7,393 nucleotides of DNA from Verrucomicrobiales bacterium (GCA_022424805.1 JAKMGR010000445.1:1-7393), one strand, 5' to 3'; counted from the first letter of the stretch, positions 1-7,045 are shown. Notes: a model not told the origin generated them from the letters alone. Program-made: numbers and translations.

Positions 1-742
1 TTACAACTTTTCCCTTCAGTTTCTCGAGCTTTGATATCTCCTCGATCGACTTCGCAGTTCCTTTCGCGAGAACTCTCTTCCCTTCGATTTCCTGAACCGC
101 TTCGTCTGCGGTAAGGGTGAGCACTTCACCTTTCGGAGAGAGCACTTGCCCACCGATCTTCACCTCTTCCGATCCATCGACCATCGCCTCGACGACAGCC
201 GCGCGATGCCCTTTAACTTTGGCGAGACTCCTCGCCCGAGCACGAAGAACCGACAGGCTCTGCGCGGCGGCGCGTTTCGCGGCCTGATCTTTTTTGTCGT
301 CGTCAGAATCGCCTTCGATGACAACGCCAGCCCCACCAATAATCCCCGAAGCGCGAATGTAAATGGCATCGCCAACCAGTGCGAGAAGCGCACCTGGACC
401 AGTCGCGGAAGAGTTCACAAATGTCACCGTCCGCGTTTCACTCTCCGCAAAAGCATCAAGGACACGCTCCAGAGAATCGACCGGGACATCACCACGCACA
501 TCCAACTCCAGAATCATGGCACCCGCTTTTTCCTGATCCGCCTGCTCAACCATTCGGACAATTTCCCGAACCCGGCGCCCGTCCGTGAGATCACTCGACT
601 CAACCCGAATCACAACCGGACGATCTTTCCAGCTTTCTGGCGTTTTTGCAGCTGGAGCATCGCCATCCCGGGCATTGCTAAGAGAATGGGAAAACCCAAG
701 AATGGAGAGAGCCACAAGAAAGGGGCGAAAAAATAAATTCAT
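1..742 (-). CDS. NfeD-like ClpP-class membrane protease, probable pseudoenzyme (3' end outside window)
   Basis: The frame is open for 247 codons from ATG at 742 and runs off the left edge; the TTA at 1-3 is not an in-frame stop. Residues 1-24 look like a signal peptide: Arg at 6, hydrophobic core 8-17, possible cleavage after SNA. Residues 42-220 follow the ClpP-like domain of NfeD proteins: PVVIRVES strand, ILELDV strand, VTFVN strand then an ALLAL helix, a glycine-rich IIGGAGVVIEG turn, RSLAKVKGH, EAMVDG, and the hallmark GEVLTLTADEA near 205-215. NfeD proteins normally use a Ser/Lys dyad and act in the membrane or periplasm on stomatin-like partners. Here the Ser position reads Gly115 (context ATGPGALL) and the Lys position, 11 residues before the S of RSLA, reads Gln161. 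The usual PGG oxyanion segment is also absent. The NfeD TM and OB domains would lie beyond the edge. Family fairly sure; inactivity is inference from remembered motifs. Confidence 0.75.
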   Translation of the reverse strand, partial: MNLFFRPFLVALSILGFSHSLSNARDGDAPAAKTPESWKDRPVVIRVESSDLTDGRRVREIVRMVEQADQEKAGAMILELDVRGDVPVDSLERVLDAFAESETRTVTFVNSSATGPGALLALVGDAIYIRASGIIGGAGVVIEGDSDDDKKDQAAKRAAAQSLSVLRARARSLAKVKGHRAAVVEAMVDGSEEVKIGGQVLSPKGEVLTLTADEAVQEIEGKRVLAKGTAKSIEEISKLEKLKGKVV

Positions 743-778
743 ACCGAATAGTATACGGTAGATTTTCACCCTTCGGTC
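742..778 (-). promoter_or_regulatory. Possible -10 box and inverted repeat at the NfeD-like gene start
   Basis: On the minus strand TATACT (755-750) matches a sigma-70 -10 box in 5 of 6 bases, but no good -35 lies at 17-18 nt spacing. The box ends only 7 nt before the ATG at 742, and no Shine-Dalgarno sequence precedes that ATG, so transcription from here would give a leaderless or near-leaderless message. The box is flanked by a perfect 5 bp inverted repeat, TACCG (742-746) and CGGTA (756-760), which could be an operator. Both readings are tentative. Confidence 0.3.
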
Positions 779-814
779 GTCCACGAATTTCGCGACGATT
801 CCGTCGGAGCGAAA

Positions 815-1363
815 TTACTCGACCGAGTGGCTCTCGATCATCTTTTGCCGACGGTGCAAAAAGGCGAAGAAAACAAAAATCGCAACCGAGAGCGAGATCA
901 GGGCGATGTTACGCAGGCTCATGACAACTCGCAGCGTTTTTCCCATATTGGAGGGCGTCACACTCACCGTAATGGGCATCCGGACTCCCGTCTCCTTCGG
1001 TTTCCGGCTGATTGACCGGGAATTCACTTAGTGACACAGACCTCTCGTCGCCGGCAATCCGGGTCGCAGTAAACAAATCCGATAGCGGAATTTCCTCCCC
1101 GCTCTCTTCCTCAAGAACATGCACCTTACCAACGGGTGGAAGGCTTGGTTCCTGCAGTTCTTCTTTCTCGAGCTACTTCTCCGTCACTAACTACACGGTG
1201 TATTTGCCAGGGTCGACCAATTCAGCCAGAAAACCCCTCTGAATATCTCCGCGCGCAGACTCCTAAAACAAACGAGAAATTTCTCGGTAAGCAAAAGATC
1301 CCGCCAATGCCAGTCCCAGTATAAGTATAGCAGCCGGTATCAAAAACATACCAGCAGGGACAT
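815..1363 (-). pseudogene. Decayed gene for a small two-TM membrane protein
   Basis: No intact gene fills 743-1397, but a degraded one is readable. A well-placed start exists: ATG at 1363 with GGAGA 5 nt upstream. It reads MSLLVCF and hits TGA at 1342-1340. One extra T in the T5 run (1346-1342) would join it to the next frame, which gives LIPAAILILGLALAGSFAY, a membrane segment. That frame then continues in protein-like sequence (GFLAELVDPGKYTV, KVHVLEEESGEEIPLSDLF, ERSVSLSEFPV) through three TAG codons at 1265, 1193 and 1175, each one C-to-T change from CAG. Near 985-1000 the sensible reading moves back to the first frame: MPITVSVTPSNMGKTLRV, then a second membrane segment (about NIALISLSVAIFVFFAFL), basic HRRQK and a TAA at 817-815. 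The rebuilt protein is about 180 residues with an extracytoplasmic beta-rich middle. The family is not identified. It lies 34 nt after the exported-protein gene, probably once in its operon. Confidence 0.65.
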
Positions 1364-1397
1364 TGGCTTCTCCATGCAACAGGCAGGCGGGTATGCA

Positions 1398-1904
1398 TTA
1401 TTCCTGCTTATTATGAACGACTTTACCGGCGAGGTTCTCCTGCCCATCAGAACCTTGGAGGGAAATTTTCCCAATCAGCTTCTCTTTCTTAAATTTGTTT
1501 TTCACAGAGAGCTCACCGTCACCGACGGGAGCGCTGAGTTCCACTCCATCGTCTGAAAGAGAAACTTGAAAGCGCATTGGTTCGTCCATTCCGGTGTGCC
1601 AATACTCACACTCGTATAGTTCCGTGGAAGCATTCACCGAAAACACCCAGCGAAACCGCTGTGAAACCTCGCCCCAGATGCGATCCCCTTCGATCGAGAA
1701 ACCACCTTCGTCATTTACCTTCGCGGTCCAGTCTTCCTGAATCGCAGTATCTTCGCCATCCGAATTAGTGAGGGTTCCCTTCCCCTGCCACTCGCCGATG
1801 ATTTTGGAAAAATAGGGGTGACTAGCAAAATCGTTTGCAGCCAGGCTTCCTACAAGAACTATCGAAAAGCTTATTAGGAAAAATAGAGAGCGAATAAGCT
1901 TCAT
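1398..1904 (-). CDS. Small exported protein, lipocalin-like beta-rich, unknown function
   Basis: A 168-residue protein. I place the start at ATG 1904 because GGGAGG sits 8 nt upstream; an in-frame ATG at 1928 would add eight residues ahead of an otherwise normal signal peptide. Residues 1-22 are a clear signal sequence: Lys2 and Arg5, hydrophobic 7-19, cleavage near SLAA. There is no lipobox Cys. The mature part alternates short hydrophobic/polar strands with Gly/Asp turns. It begins with GEWQGKGTLT (37-46), a pattern typical of small lipocalin-like or DUF1579-like barrels, and has EDWTAKV, RFRWVFSV, ELYECEYWH and RFQVSLSDDGVELSAP further on. Only one Cys is visible in the mature part, so no internal disulfide is expected. 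It follows the NrnA-type gene by 41 nt on the same strand and is followed by the pseudogene. I cannot name a function; the fold guess is weak, but coding status and export are well supported. Confidence 0.75.
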   Translation of the reverse strand: MKLIRSLFFLISFSIVLVGSLAANDFASHPYFSKIIGEWQGKGTLTNSDGEDTAIQEDWTAKVNDEGGFSIEGDRIWGEVSQRFRWVFSVNASTELYECEYWHTGMDEPMRFQVSLSDDGVELSAPVGDGELSVKNKFKKEKLIGKISLQGSDGQENLAGKVVHNKQE

Positions 1905-1911
1905 AAGCGAA

Positions 1912-1918
1912 CCCTCCC
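1912..1918 (-). promoter_or_regulatory. Strong Shine-Dalgarno site deciding the exported-protein start
   Basis: GGGAGGG on the minus strand lies 7-8 nt before ATG 1904. It is the clearest ribosome binding site in the window. It selects ATG 1904 over the in-frame ATG at 1928, which lies upstream of this site. Confidence 0.75.
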
Positions 1919-1945
1919 AGAATTCCAACTTCTAGACAAGACTTT

Positions 1946-2920
1946 TCAAGTATCAAATCGATTAGCTACTTCTTCTAGGAATAGAGCCTCTGCCTTTTCA
2001 ATTGGACCAGGAAGCCTCGCCCCTGCAGCAAGGGTGTGTCCCCCGCCACCAAACACCGCACAAATCTCTCCTACACCATGGGCAGTATCTTTCGATCGCG
2101 AACTAACTCGAATTTTCCCATTCGGTAGTTCCTCGAAGAAAACCGCTACCACGACAGAGTCGATCGCGCGAATCACATCAATGACTCCCTCCGTGTCACC
2201 GAGTTGGAGCCCCAAATTCTCGGATACCGAGAGCGGCAGCTTCACTGACGCACACTTCCCATCGCAATCAAAACGCAAGTCCTGAAGCAAAATTCGCATC
2301 GCCTCGACCCGCCGACGAGGGTAGTTTTCGTAGAGCATCTGATTCGTTTTCCCCAGGTCGAGCCCTGCATCAATCAATGCCCCGCCAATCCGCATTGTTT
2401 CGGATGTGGTCGAAGGATAGCAGAAGCTTCCCGTATCCGTCGAGATCGCCGCATACAAATGCGTCGCGATATCCCGGTCAATCTTCCATCCCGCAGCCTC
2501 TGCCAACTGAAAGAGAATCTGGCCCGTTGCCGGCGAAGTGCTATCCACACAATTGAGATCTCCATACCCCGTATTGCTGATGTGGTGGTCGATGTTGATC
2601 GTAAAAACGCCCTCGGGGACCGAATCCCAAACTGCCTGGCCGATGCGATCACGCCCTGCCGAATCAAGAACCAACAGCAGATCGCAATCGATCGTTTCTC
2701 CGGCAACCGGACGCCGAATCCGATCCGTTTGCGGGAGGAAGGCTAGCAATTCCGGCACCTCGTCATGATTCATCACAACCACATCCTTCCCCACCTTTTT
2801 GAGCAGCAATGCAGTCGCCATCGCCGACCCGATCGCATCCCCATCAGGCCGGTCATGGCTTAAGACCAGGATCCGGGTAGCTAAATCAATCCGTTCGATG
2901 ATGGAGGAAAAATCACTCAT
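1946..2920 (-). CDS. nrnA: DHH/DHHA1 phosphoesterase, NrnA type (oligoribonuclease / pAp phosphatase)
   Basis: A complete 324-residue protein, the usual length for NrnA. DHH motifs are intact and in order: H22-x3-D26-x-D28 in SHDRPDGDAIGS (motif I), D86 in VLDSAG (motif II), D111-H112-H113 in DHHISN (motif III) and D162 in STDTGSF (motif IV). These residues bind two metal ions, normally Mn2+. The C-terminal DHHA1 domain carries SSRS (273-276) and the GGGGH substrate loop (291-295). NrnA enzymes degrade 2-5 nt RNA and, in some lineages, dephosphorylate 3'-phosphoadenosine 5'-phosphate; which activity dominates here cannot be read from sequence. A gene of this kind commonly follows rbfA, as here. 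The start is ATG 2920; the only Shine-Dalgarno-like bases (TTAGG, 9 nt upstream) lie in an inverted repeat. A 93 bp gap with phased repeats separates it from rbfA, so it may have its own control. The product is cytoplasmic. Confidence 0.92.
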   Translation of the reverse strand: MSDFSSIIERIDLATRILVLSHDRPDGDAIGSAMATALLLKKVGKDVVVMNHDEVPELLAFLPQTDRIRRPVAGETIDCDLLLVLDSAGRDRIGQAVWDSVPEGVFTINIDHHISNTGYGDLNCVDSTSPATGQILFQLAEAAGWKIDRDIATHLYAAISTDTGSFCYPSTTSETMRIGGALIDAGLDLGKTNQMLYENYPRRRVEAMRILLQDLRFDCDGKCASVKLPLSVSENLGLQLGDTEGVIDVIRAIDSVVVAVFFEELPNGKIRVSSRSKDTAHGVGEICAVFGGGGHTLAAGARLPGPIEKAEALFLEEVANRFDT

Positions 2921-2929
2921 TTCCGAAAA

Positions 2930-2944
2930 CCTAACAGGGTTAGG
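2930..2944 (-). promoter_or_regulatory. Perfect inverted repeat over the nrnA ribosome binding site
   Basis: CCTAAC-CCT-GTTAGG is a perfect 6 bp inverted repeat with a 3 nt spacer. Its 3' arm carries the only Shine-Dalgarno-like sequence upstream of the nrnA ATG, 9 nt from it. It could act as a DNA operator half of the phased repeats, or as a small RNA hairpin that limits translation. The structure is seen directly; the role is inference. Confidence 0.4.
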
Positions 2945-2998
2945 TCATGGACTCAACAGGGTTACATACCGGAGTCGACAGGGTTAGCTCTAACTGCA
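2933..2998. repeat. Three 22 bp direct repeats with core ACAGGGTTA
   Basis: The units start at 2933, 2955 and 2977, exactly 22 bp apart. The nine-base core ACAGGGTTA is identical in all three, and the first two units also share most of their second halves (GGACTC versus GGAGTC). The array fills most of the 93 bp gap between rbfA and nrnA and is not coding. A 22 bp period is about two helical turns, so proteins bound at each core would sit on one DNA face. The outer copies each lie in a small palindrome: 2930-2944, and GTTAGCTCTAAC at 2983-2994. Confidence 0.8.
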
Positions 2999-3013
2999 GC
3001 CTTACGGAGCAAC

Positions 3014-3370
3014 CTACGATCCCTCCGGCAAATCAACATCGCCGATCTCGTCGAGGATATCTAGTACGCGAACGCCGCGCTCTACGGAGTCGTCCGCGTG
3101 AAAGCTCAACTGCGGCGTGTTCCGCAACACGACTCGCTTCATCACTGTGTTCTGAATAAAACCCCGCTTTTTCTCGAGCTTCATCAACACCTCTTCGGTC
3201 TGCATCTGCGAACCGATCACACCAAGGTAAACCTTGGCGGCCTTGAGATCCGCAGCCGTATCGACATCATGGATTGTGACGAGAACATCGGGAAATTCGA
3301 AGTTCTTTTCAATGCACGAACTGATCTCGCGCTTGAGAAGTTCGTTCACTCTGGCAATTCGCTGGGACAT
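3014..3370 (-). CDS. rbfA: 30S ribosome-binding factor A
   Basis: A 118-residue protein, the family's normal size. RbfA is a single KH-like domain that binds the 30S subunit near helix 1 of 16S rRNA and assists late maturation, notably in the cold. Family landmarks are visible: RIARVNELLKREISSCI at the N-terminus (4-20), FPDVLVTIHDVDTAADLKAAKVYLGV in the middle, GFIQNTVMKRVVLRNTPQLSF later and DDSVERG near 92-98. I chose ATG 3370 because homologs begin right at this point. A TTG 42 nt upstream (3412) is in frame but its added residues are not RbfA-like. No clear Shine-Dalgarno sequence precedes ATG 3370; AGAGGA is over 20 nt away. It lies 81 nt after infB, as in many nusA operons, and ends with TAG. 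Confidence 0.93.
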   Translation of the reverse strand: MSQRIARVNELLKREISSCIEKNFEFPDVLVTIHDVDTAADLKAAKVYLGVIGSQMQTEEVLMKLEKKRGFIQNTVMKRVVLRNTPQLSFHADDSVERGVRVLDILDEIGDVDLPEGS

Positions 3371-3451
3371 ATTTTGATCTTGGATTCTGGATCCTCTACT
3401 CAGGCCACCCAATATCCAAACGCTGAGATCCTATATCGCTAGCTCTACTCG

Positions 3452-5506
3452 CTACAGTGACTGCTCCAACTTCTCCAGCTCGTAACATTCGATGATGTCA
3501 CCTTTCTGGTAGTCATTGAACTTACCGAGCTTGATTCCGCATTCGAGACCGTTTTTGACCTCTTTCACATCATCTTTGAATCGACGAAGCGTGGAGAATC
3601 CTCCGTCGTAAATTGGCACCTTGTCGCGAAGAACGCGTGCGCGTGCCGTCCGAGCGACGCGACCATTGGTGACCATGCAGCCGCCAACTTTCCCAGAGGA
3701 AAGCCTGAAGACTTCCTTTACTTCGGCGTGGCCGATCACGTTCTCGCGGGTCTCTGGATCAAGCAAGCCAAGCATAGCTTCTTTCACTTGGTCGATGAGT
3801 TCGTAGATAATGGAGAAAAGCTTTACCTGCACTCCCTCGCGTTTCACGATGGGCTGTGCCTTGGCTTCAACTTTGGTATTGAAACCGATTACGACTGCGT
3901 CAGAGGCGCTGGCAAGAAGAATGTCAGCCTCGGTAACGGGGCCTGCTCCCTGCCGAAGAATGTCCACTGCCACTTTGTCGGAGGCGATTTCGTTGAGAGA
4001 TTTCTCGATCGCCTGCAATGAACCCTGCACATCAGCTTTGATGATGAGCTTGAGCTTCGTCTTTTTGCCGGACTCGATGTTGGAAAAGAGTGTTTCGAGA
4101 GCTGATTTCTGCTGCGGAGCGAGTTTCTCTTTCCGCATTTCATCGCGGCGCTCTTCGCCAAGCTTCTTCGCTTTGCGCTCGGACTCCATCTCGATGAATT
4201 CGTCGCCGACATTGGGAACGCCGGAGTAGCCGACTACTTCAATCGGAGTCGCAGGACCAGCAGTTCTGACTCGTTCCCCCGTATCATTGATCAACGCTTT
4301 AACCTTGCCGTACTGATTTCCACAAATGAAGGCATCTCCCACATCAAGAGACCCGCTCTGGATCACCAAAGTCGCAGTCGGTCCCTTGCCGGGTTCCGTG
4401 CGCGCCTCGATTACCGTTCCGCGAGCGGCTCCTTCCGGATTGGCTTTCAGCTCAAGAATCTCTGCCTGAAGATGAATGGACTCAAAAAGATCATCCAGTC
4501 CCGTCCCTTCGGTTGCAGAAACTTCGACACAGATCGTTTCTCCACCCCAGTCTTCCGGAGCAAGATCGTTTTCCTGCAACTGACCTTTGACCTTGTTCAC
4601 ATCGGCGCGAGCCAGGTCGACTTTATTGATCGCAACGATAATCGTCACACCCGCTGCGCGAGCGTGGTCAATCGCTTCAAAAGTTGTTGGCATGAGGCCG
4701 TCATCGGCAGCAACGACAAGCACGACGATGTCGGTGACGTTCGCTCCCCGCGCACGCATCTCCGAGAATGCAGCGTGACCGGGCGTGTCGATAAAGGTCA
4801 CAACCTGATCACCACGGGTAACCTGGTAAGCGCCAACGTGCTGGGTGATTCCGCCAGCTTCGCCAGAAACGACGCGAGATCCACGGTAGGCATCAAGCAG
4901 AGAAGTTTTCCCGTGGTCCACGTGTCCCATGAAGGTCACGACAGGAGGACGAATCGTAAGCTTGTCCTCCTCAACCTCTTCGATATCCTCCTCTTCAGGA
5001 ACTTCTATAACCTCTTCAACCTTATGAACTCCTGCGCCTTTTTCGCGCTTTTCTTTTTCAAATACAAATCCGTGTTTCTCGCATAGCTGAGAAGCTACAT
5101 CGGGCTCGATCGCCTGATTCAGATTGGCAAAAACCTCCATTTCCATGAGGTCCTTGATGAGCATCAATGGCTTGATTTCCATCATCTTTGCCAACTCCTT
5201 GACAATGATGGGCGGCTTGATGTGAATAATCTTCTGATCGCCGATCTCCTCTATCGAGGGACCGTCCTTATCCTCATTCTCATCGCCGCCTTCGACTTTG
5301 TCGGCAGGCTTGGACGGCATTACTTCCCTTTTTCCAAGGTGACCGTAAACCGAGCCCTCCTCGACGTCAGGCCCCATACCTTTGCGTGCGCTCTTCTTCT
5401 CATCGTCCTCGAAGAGACTCAACGCTTCGGCCTTTTTCTCATCCAGAGTTTTGGAATTGTCTTCAGGCTTGGAAGCGTTGTGATCGCTGGATTTCTTGCC
5501 GGGCAT
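3452..5506 (-). CDS. infB: Translation initiation factor IF-2
   Basis: A complete 684-residue IF2, shorter than the 890-residue E. coli form because the N-terminal part is reduced. Residues 1-90 are charged and probably disordered. An IF2_N-like helical segment follows (about 94-150, [26 protein letters not shown]), then an acidic linker (163-182). The GTPase domain has G1 GHVDHGKT (194-201), G2 GGITQH (219-224), G3 DTPGH (240-244), G4 NKVD (294-297) and G5 SA (330-331). Beta-barrel domain II runs about 361-440, a basic/acidic helix 441-470, domain III 483-580 ([13 protein letters not shown]) and the fMet-tRNA-binding C2 domain 590-684, which contains [23 protein letters not shown]2 recruits fMet-tRNA to the 30S subunit and promotes 50S joining. 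The start is ATG 5506; no Shine-Dalgarno sequence is evident. The gene follows nusA by 112 nt and ends in TAG, which shows that amber is a working stop in this genome. Confidence 0.98.
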   Translation of the reverse strand: MPGKKSSDHNASKPEDNSKTLDEKKAEALSLFEDDEKKSARKGMGPDVEEGSVYGHLGKREVMPSKPADKVEGGDENEDKDGPSIEEIGDQKIIHIKPPIIVKELAKMMEIKPLMLIKDLMEMEVFANLNQAIEPDVASQLCEKHGFVFEKEKREKGAGVHKVEEVIEVPEEEDIEEVEEDKLTIRPPVVTFMGHVDHGKTSLLDAYRGSRVVSGEAGGITQHVGAYQVTRGDQVVTFIDTPGHAAFSEMRARGANVTDIVVLVVAADDGLMPTTFEAIDHARAAGVTIIVAINKVDLARADVNKVKGQLQENDLAPEDWGGETICVEVSATEGTGLDDLFESIHLQAEILELKANPEGAARGTVIEARTEPGKGPTATLVIQSGSLDVGDAFICGNQYGKVKALINDTGERVRTAGPATPIEVVGYSGVPNVGDEFIEMESERKAKKLGEERRDEMRKEKLAPQQKSALETLFSNIESGKKTKLKLIIKADVQGSLQAIEKSLNEIASDKVAVDILRQGAGPVTEADILLASASDAVVIGFNTKVEAKAQPIVKREGVQVKLFSIIYELIDQVKEAMLGLLDPETRENVIGHAEVKEVFRLSSGKVGGCMVTNGRVARTARARVLRDKVPIYDGGFSTLRRFKDDVKEVKNGLECGIKLGKFNDYQKGDIIECYELEKLEQSL

Positions 5507-5548
5507 AAGAGGGTCGGGTCGTGTCTGAGAGGATTAACGGGAGATGAA

Positions 5549-5578
5549 ATAGTCTGTAACCAGTGCAAGTCTTGTCAA
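5549..5578 (-). promoter_or_regulatory. Possible internal promoter ahead of infB
   Basis: In the 112 bp nusA-infB gap a perfect -35 hexamer TTGACA (5578-5573) is followed, 18 nt on, by GACTAT (5554-5549), a poor 3-of-6 match to the -10 consensus. Position and orientation suit a secondary promoter for infB-rbfA, which would bypass any attenuation upstream of nusA. The weak -10 keeps this tentative. Nothing else is recognised in the gap; there is no ylxR or L7Ae-like gene. Confidence 0.3.
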
Positions 5579-5618
5579 ATTGAGAAACAGGCAGACTCAA
5601 GGGGAAAACGAAAGGAAA

Positions 5619-7016
5619 TTATTCCTTCTCTTCCTCCTCGTCAGAGTCGCTGGACTCATCGCTGTCATCCGAGTCATCCGAGTCATCCGAGTCGCTGCTT
5701 TCCTCTTCCGCGGAATCACTGCCATCTGCGGCTGGAGCTTCTTCCGCATCAGCGGCGTCGTCGCTCTCACCACCGCCGGTAGCGGCCTGTGCTTTTTCGA
5801 TAATAACCTTTCCTTCCTCAACAGAAATGTCGAGCGCTTCAGCGATGTCGACTTCGTCACACGCGAGGAGGACATCGATGCTGTTGATACCACCGCGAAC
5901 CAGGTTCTCGGCGATCTCCATTTCAATACCTGCAGACTCGGCAATTCCCGCGGCAGCCTGAGTTACTTGTGCCTCGAAAGCTTCGTGAGCGGACTCGTCT
6001 TTCTTGACCTGCACGTCCCACCCAATAAGACGAGCGGTAAGGCGAGCGTTCTGGCCACGACGACCGATCGCTTTGGAAAGTTCTTCTTCGTCAACGCGAA
6101 CGGTGACGGACTCTTCCTCTTCGTTGACCTCGATCGACTTGATCTCCGCTGGCTTGAGAGCCTCCGAGACAAATGCCTTGATGTCGTCACTCCAGCGAAT
6201 GATGTCGACTTTCTCGTTGTTGAGCTCGCGAACAATATTCTTCACACGTGCTCCGCGAAGTCCAACACAGGCGCCGACTGGGTCGACCTTTTCGTCAGCA
6301 CTGTAAACGGCAACTTTGGTGCGGTATCCGGCCTCGCGAGCGAGGGAACGAATTTCCACCGTGCGATCAGCAATCTCGCTGACCTCAGATTCGAAAAGAC
6401 GACGAACGAAATTGGGATGACTGCGGGAAAGAACGATCTCGGGTCCACGGGATCCGTTCTCTACGGCTACAACGTAAGAGCGAATGCGATCACCGACATT
6501 GTAGTCCTCCGTGGAAACACGTTCGCGCTGGCGCATGATGCCCTCGAACTTTCCAAGATCGACGAAAACGTCACCACGCTCGAAACGGCGAACCGTTCCA
6601 CTGACGATGTCGCCGGCACGATCCTTGAACTCGTCGTAAATCATTTCCTTCTCCGCCTGCCGAAGACGCTGCATCATAGTTTGCTTCGCAGTCTGAGCCG
6701 CGATACGACCGAAGTTGGCAGGAGTGATGTCGACCTCAAGTTCGTCTTCCACGTCAATGCCCGGTTGGAGACGTCGGGCAGTGAAGACGTCGATTTCGTC
6801 GTAGGGACTTTCGACCCGGTCTTTTACGAGAAGAGTGGCAAAGGCTTTGATATCACCCTTGTCTGGATCGATGTGAATACGGAGATCGCGAGCGGGGCCA
6901 ATGCTCTTTTTCGAGGCCGACAAGAGTGCCGTCTCGAGAGCTTCCACCATCGTTTCGCGTTTGATACCTTTCTCCTTCTCGTAGTATTCGAAAAGTGCTA
7001 GCAGTTCGTTTGTCAT
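5619..7016 (-). CDS. nusA: Transcription termination/antitermination factor NusA
   Basis: A 465-residue protein from ATG 7016, chosen because MTNELLALFEYYEKEKGI is the family's usual start. The RNAP-binding N-terminal domain spans about 1-125, and the S1 domain 135-200 (GDIVSGTVRRFERGDVFVDLG to IVLSRSHPNF). KH1 spans 230-280 (DPVGACVGLRGARVKNIVREL) and KH2 about 300-345 (SKAIGRRGQNARLTARLIGWDV). A helical module at 346-412 resembles the acidic/HhH repeats found in other NusA C-termini. The last 50 residues are a low-complexity Asp/Ser/Glu tail with SDD repeats. NusA binds elongating RNA polymerase and RNA, modulating pausing, termination and antitermination. An in-frame ATG at 7085 would add 23 residues with three Cys, but that stretch overlaps a terminator hairpin and is probably leader. 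It is the first gene of its operon, with divergent HAD rather than rimP upstream, and is probably controlled by the leader terminator. Confidence 0.96.
   Translation of the reverse strand: MTNELLALFEYYEKEKGIKRETMVEALETALLSASKKSIGPARDLRIHIDPDKGDIKAFATLLVKDRVESPYDEIDVFTARRLQPGIDVEDELEVDITPANFGRIAAQTAKQTMMQRLRQAEKEMIYDEFKDRAGDIVSGTVRRFERGDVFVDLGKFEGIMRQRERVSTEDYNVGDRIRSYVVAVENGSRGPEIVLSRSHPNFVRRLFESEVSEIADRTVEIRSLAREAGYRTKVAVYSADEKVDPVGACVGLRGARVKNIVRELNNEKVDIIRWSDDIKAFVSEALKPAEIKSIEVNEEEESVTVRVDEEELSKAIGRRGQNARLTARLIGWDVQVKKDESAHEAFEAQVTQAAAGIAESAGIEMEIAENLVRGGINSIDVLLACDEVDIAEALDISVEEGKVIIEKAQAATGGGESDDAADAEEAPAADGSDSAEEESSDSDDSDDSDDSDESSDSDEEEEKE
5664..5690. repeat. Three exact 9 bp tandem repeats in the NusA acidic tail
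   Basis: GTCATCCGA occurs three times in a row on the plus strand (5664, 5673, 5682), encoding SDD-SDD-SDD in NusA. Because the unit is a multiple of three, copy-number slippage would change tail length without a frameshift. Confidence 0.85.
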
Positions 7017-7045
7017 ATTTCCAACAGGCCCTTTGATATTGAGAC

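Noticed and set aside
146..736. 196-codon plus-strand frame at the left end
   Set aside because: It is antisense to the NfeD-like gene, rich in His/Arg/Pro, with no recognisable motif.
815..1027. Separate intact 70-residue small membrane protein starting at GTG 1027
   Set aside because: It has no ribosome binding site, and its N-terminal 15 or so residues are out-of-frame text of the upstream pseudogene segment; it reads better as the tail of the decayed gene.
1173..1265. Amber codons read as glutamine (code change or suppression), since all three TAGs fall where CAG fits
   Set aside because: infB ends naturally at TAG and rbfA also ends at TAG, so amber is a normal stop here; the two added frameshifts also point to decay.
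2933..2986. Telomere-like GGGTTA repeats
   Set aside because: The units are 22 bp apart rather than tandem hexamers, and the setting is an internal bacterial operon gap.
2933..2998. CRISPR array or plasmid-type iteron origin
   Set aside because: There are only three short units with a 9 bp exact core and no spacer structure, cas gene, replication gene or AT-rich melting region nearby.
4472..5086. 204-codon plus-strand frame antisense to infB
   Set aside because: It lies fully inside the IF2 GTPase region, and its translation is low-quality shadow sequence.
5580..7001. 473-codon open frame on the plus strand antisense to nusA
   Set aside because: It mirrors nusA codon use, has no family features or ribosome binding site, and the minus-strand NusA domains are unmistakable.
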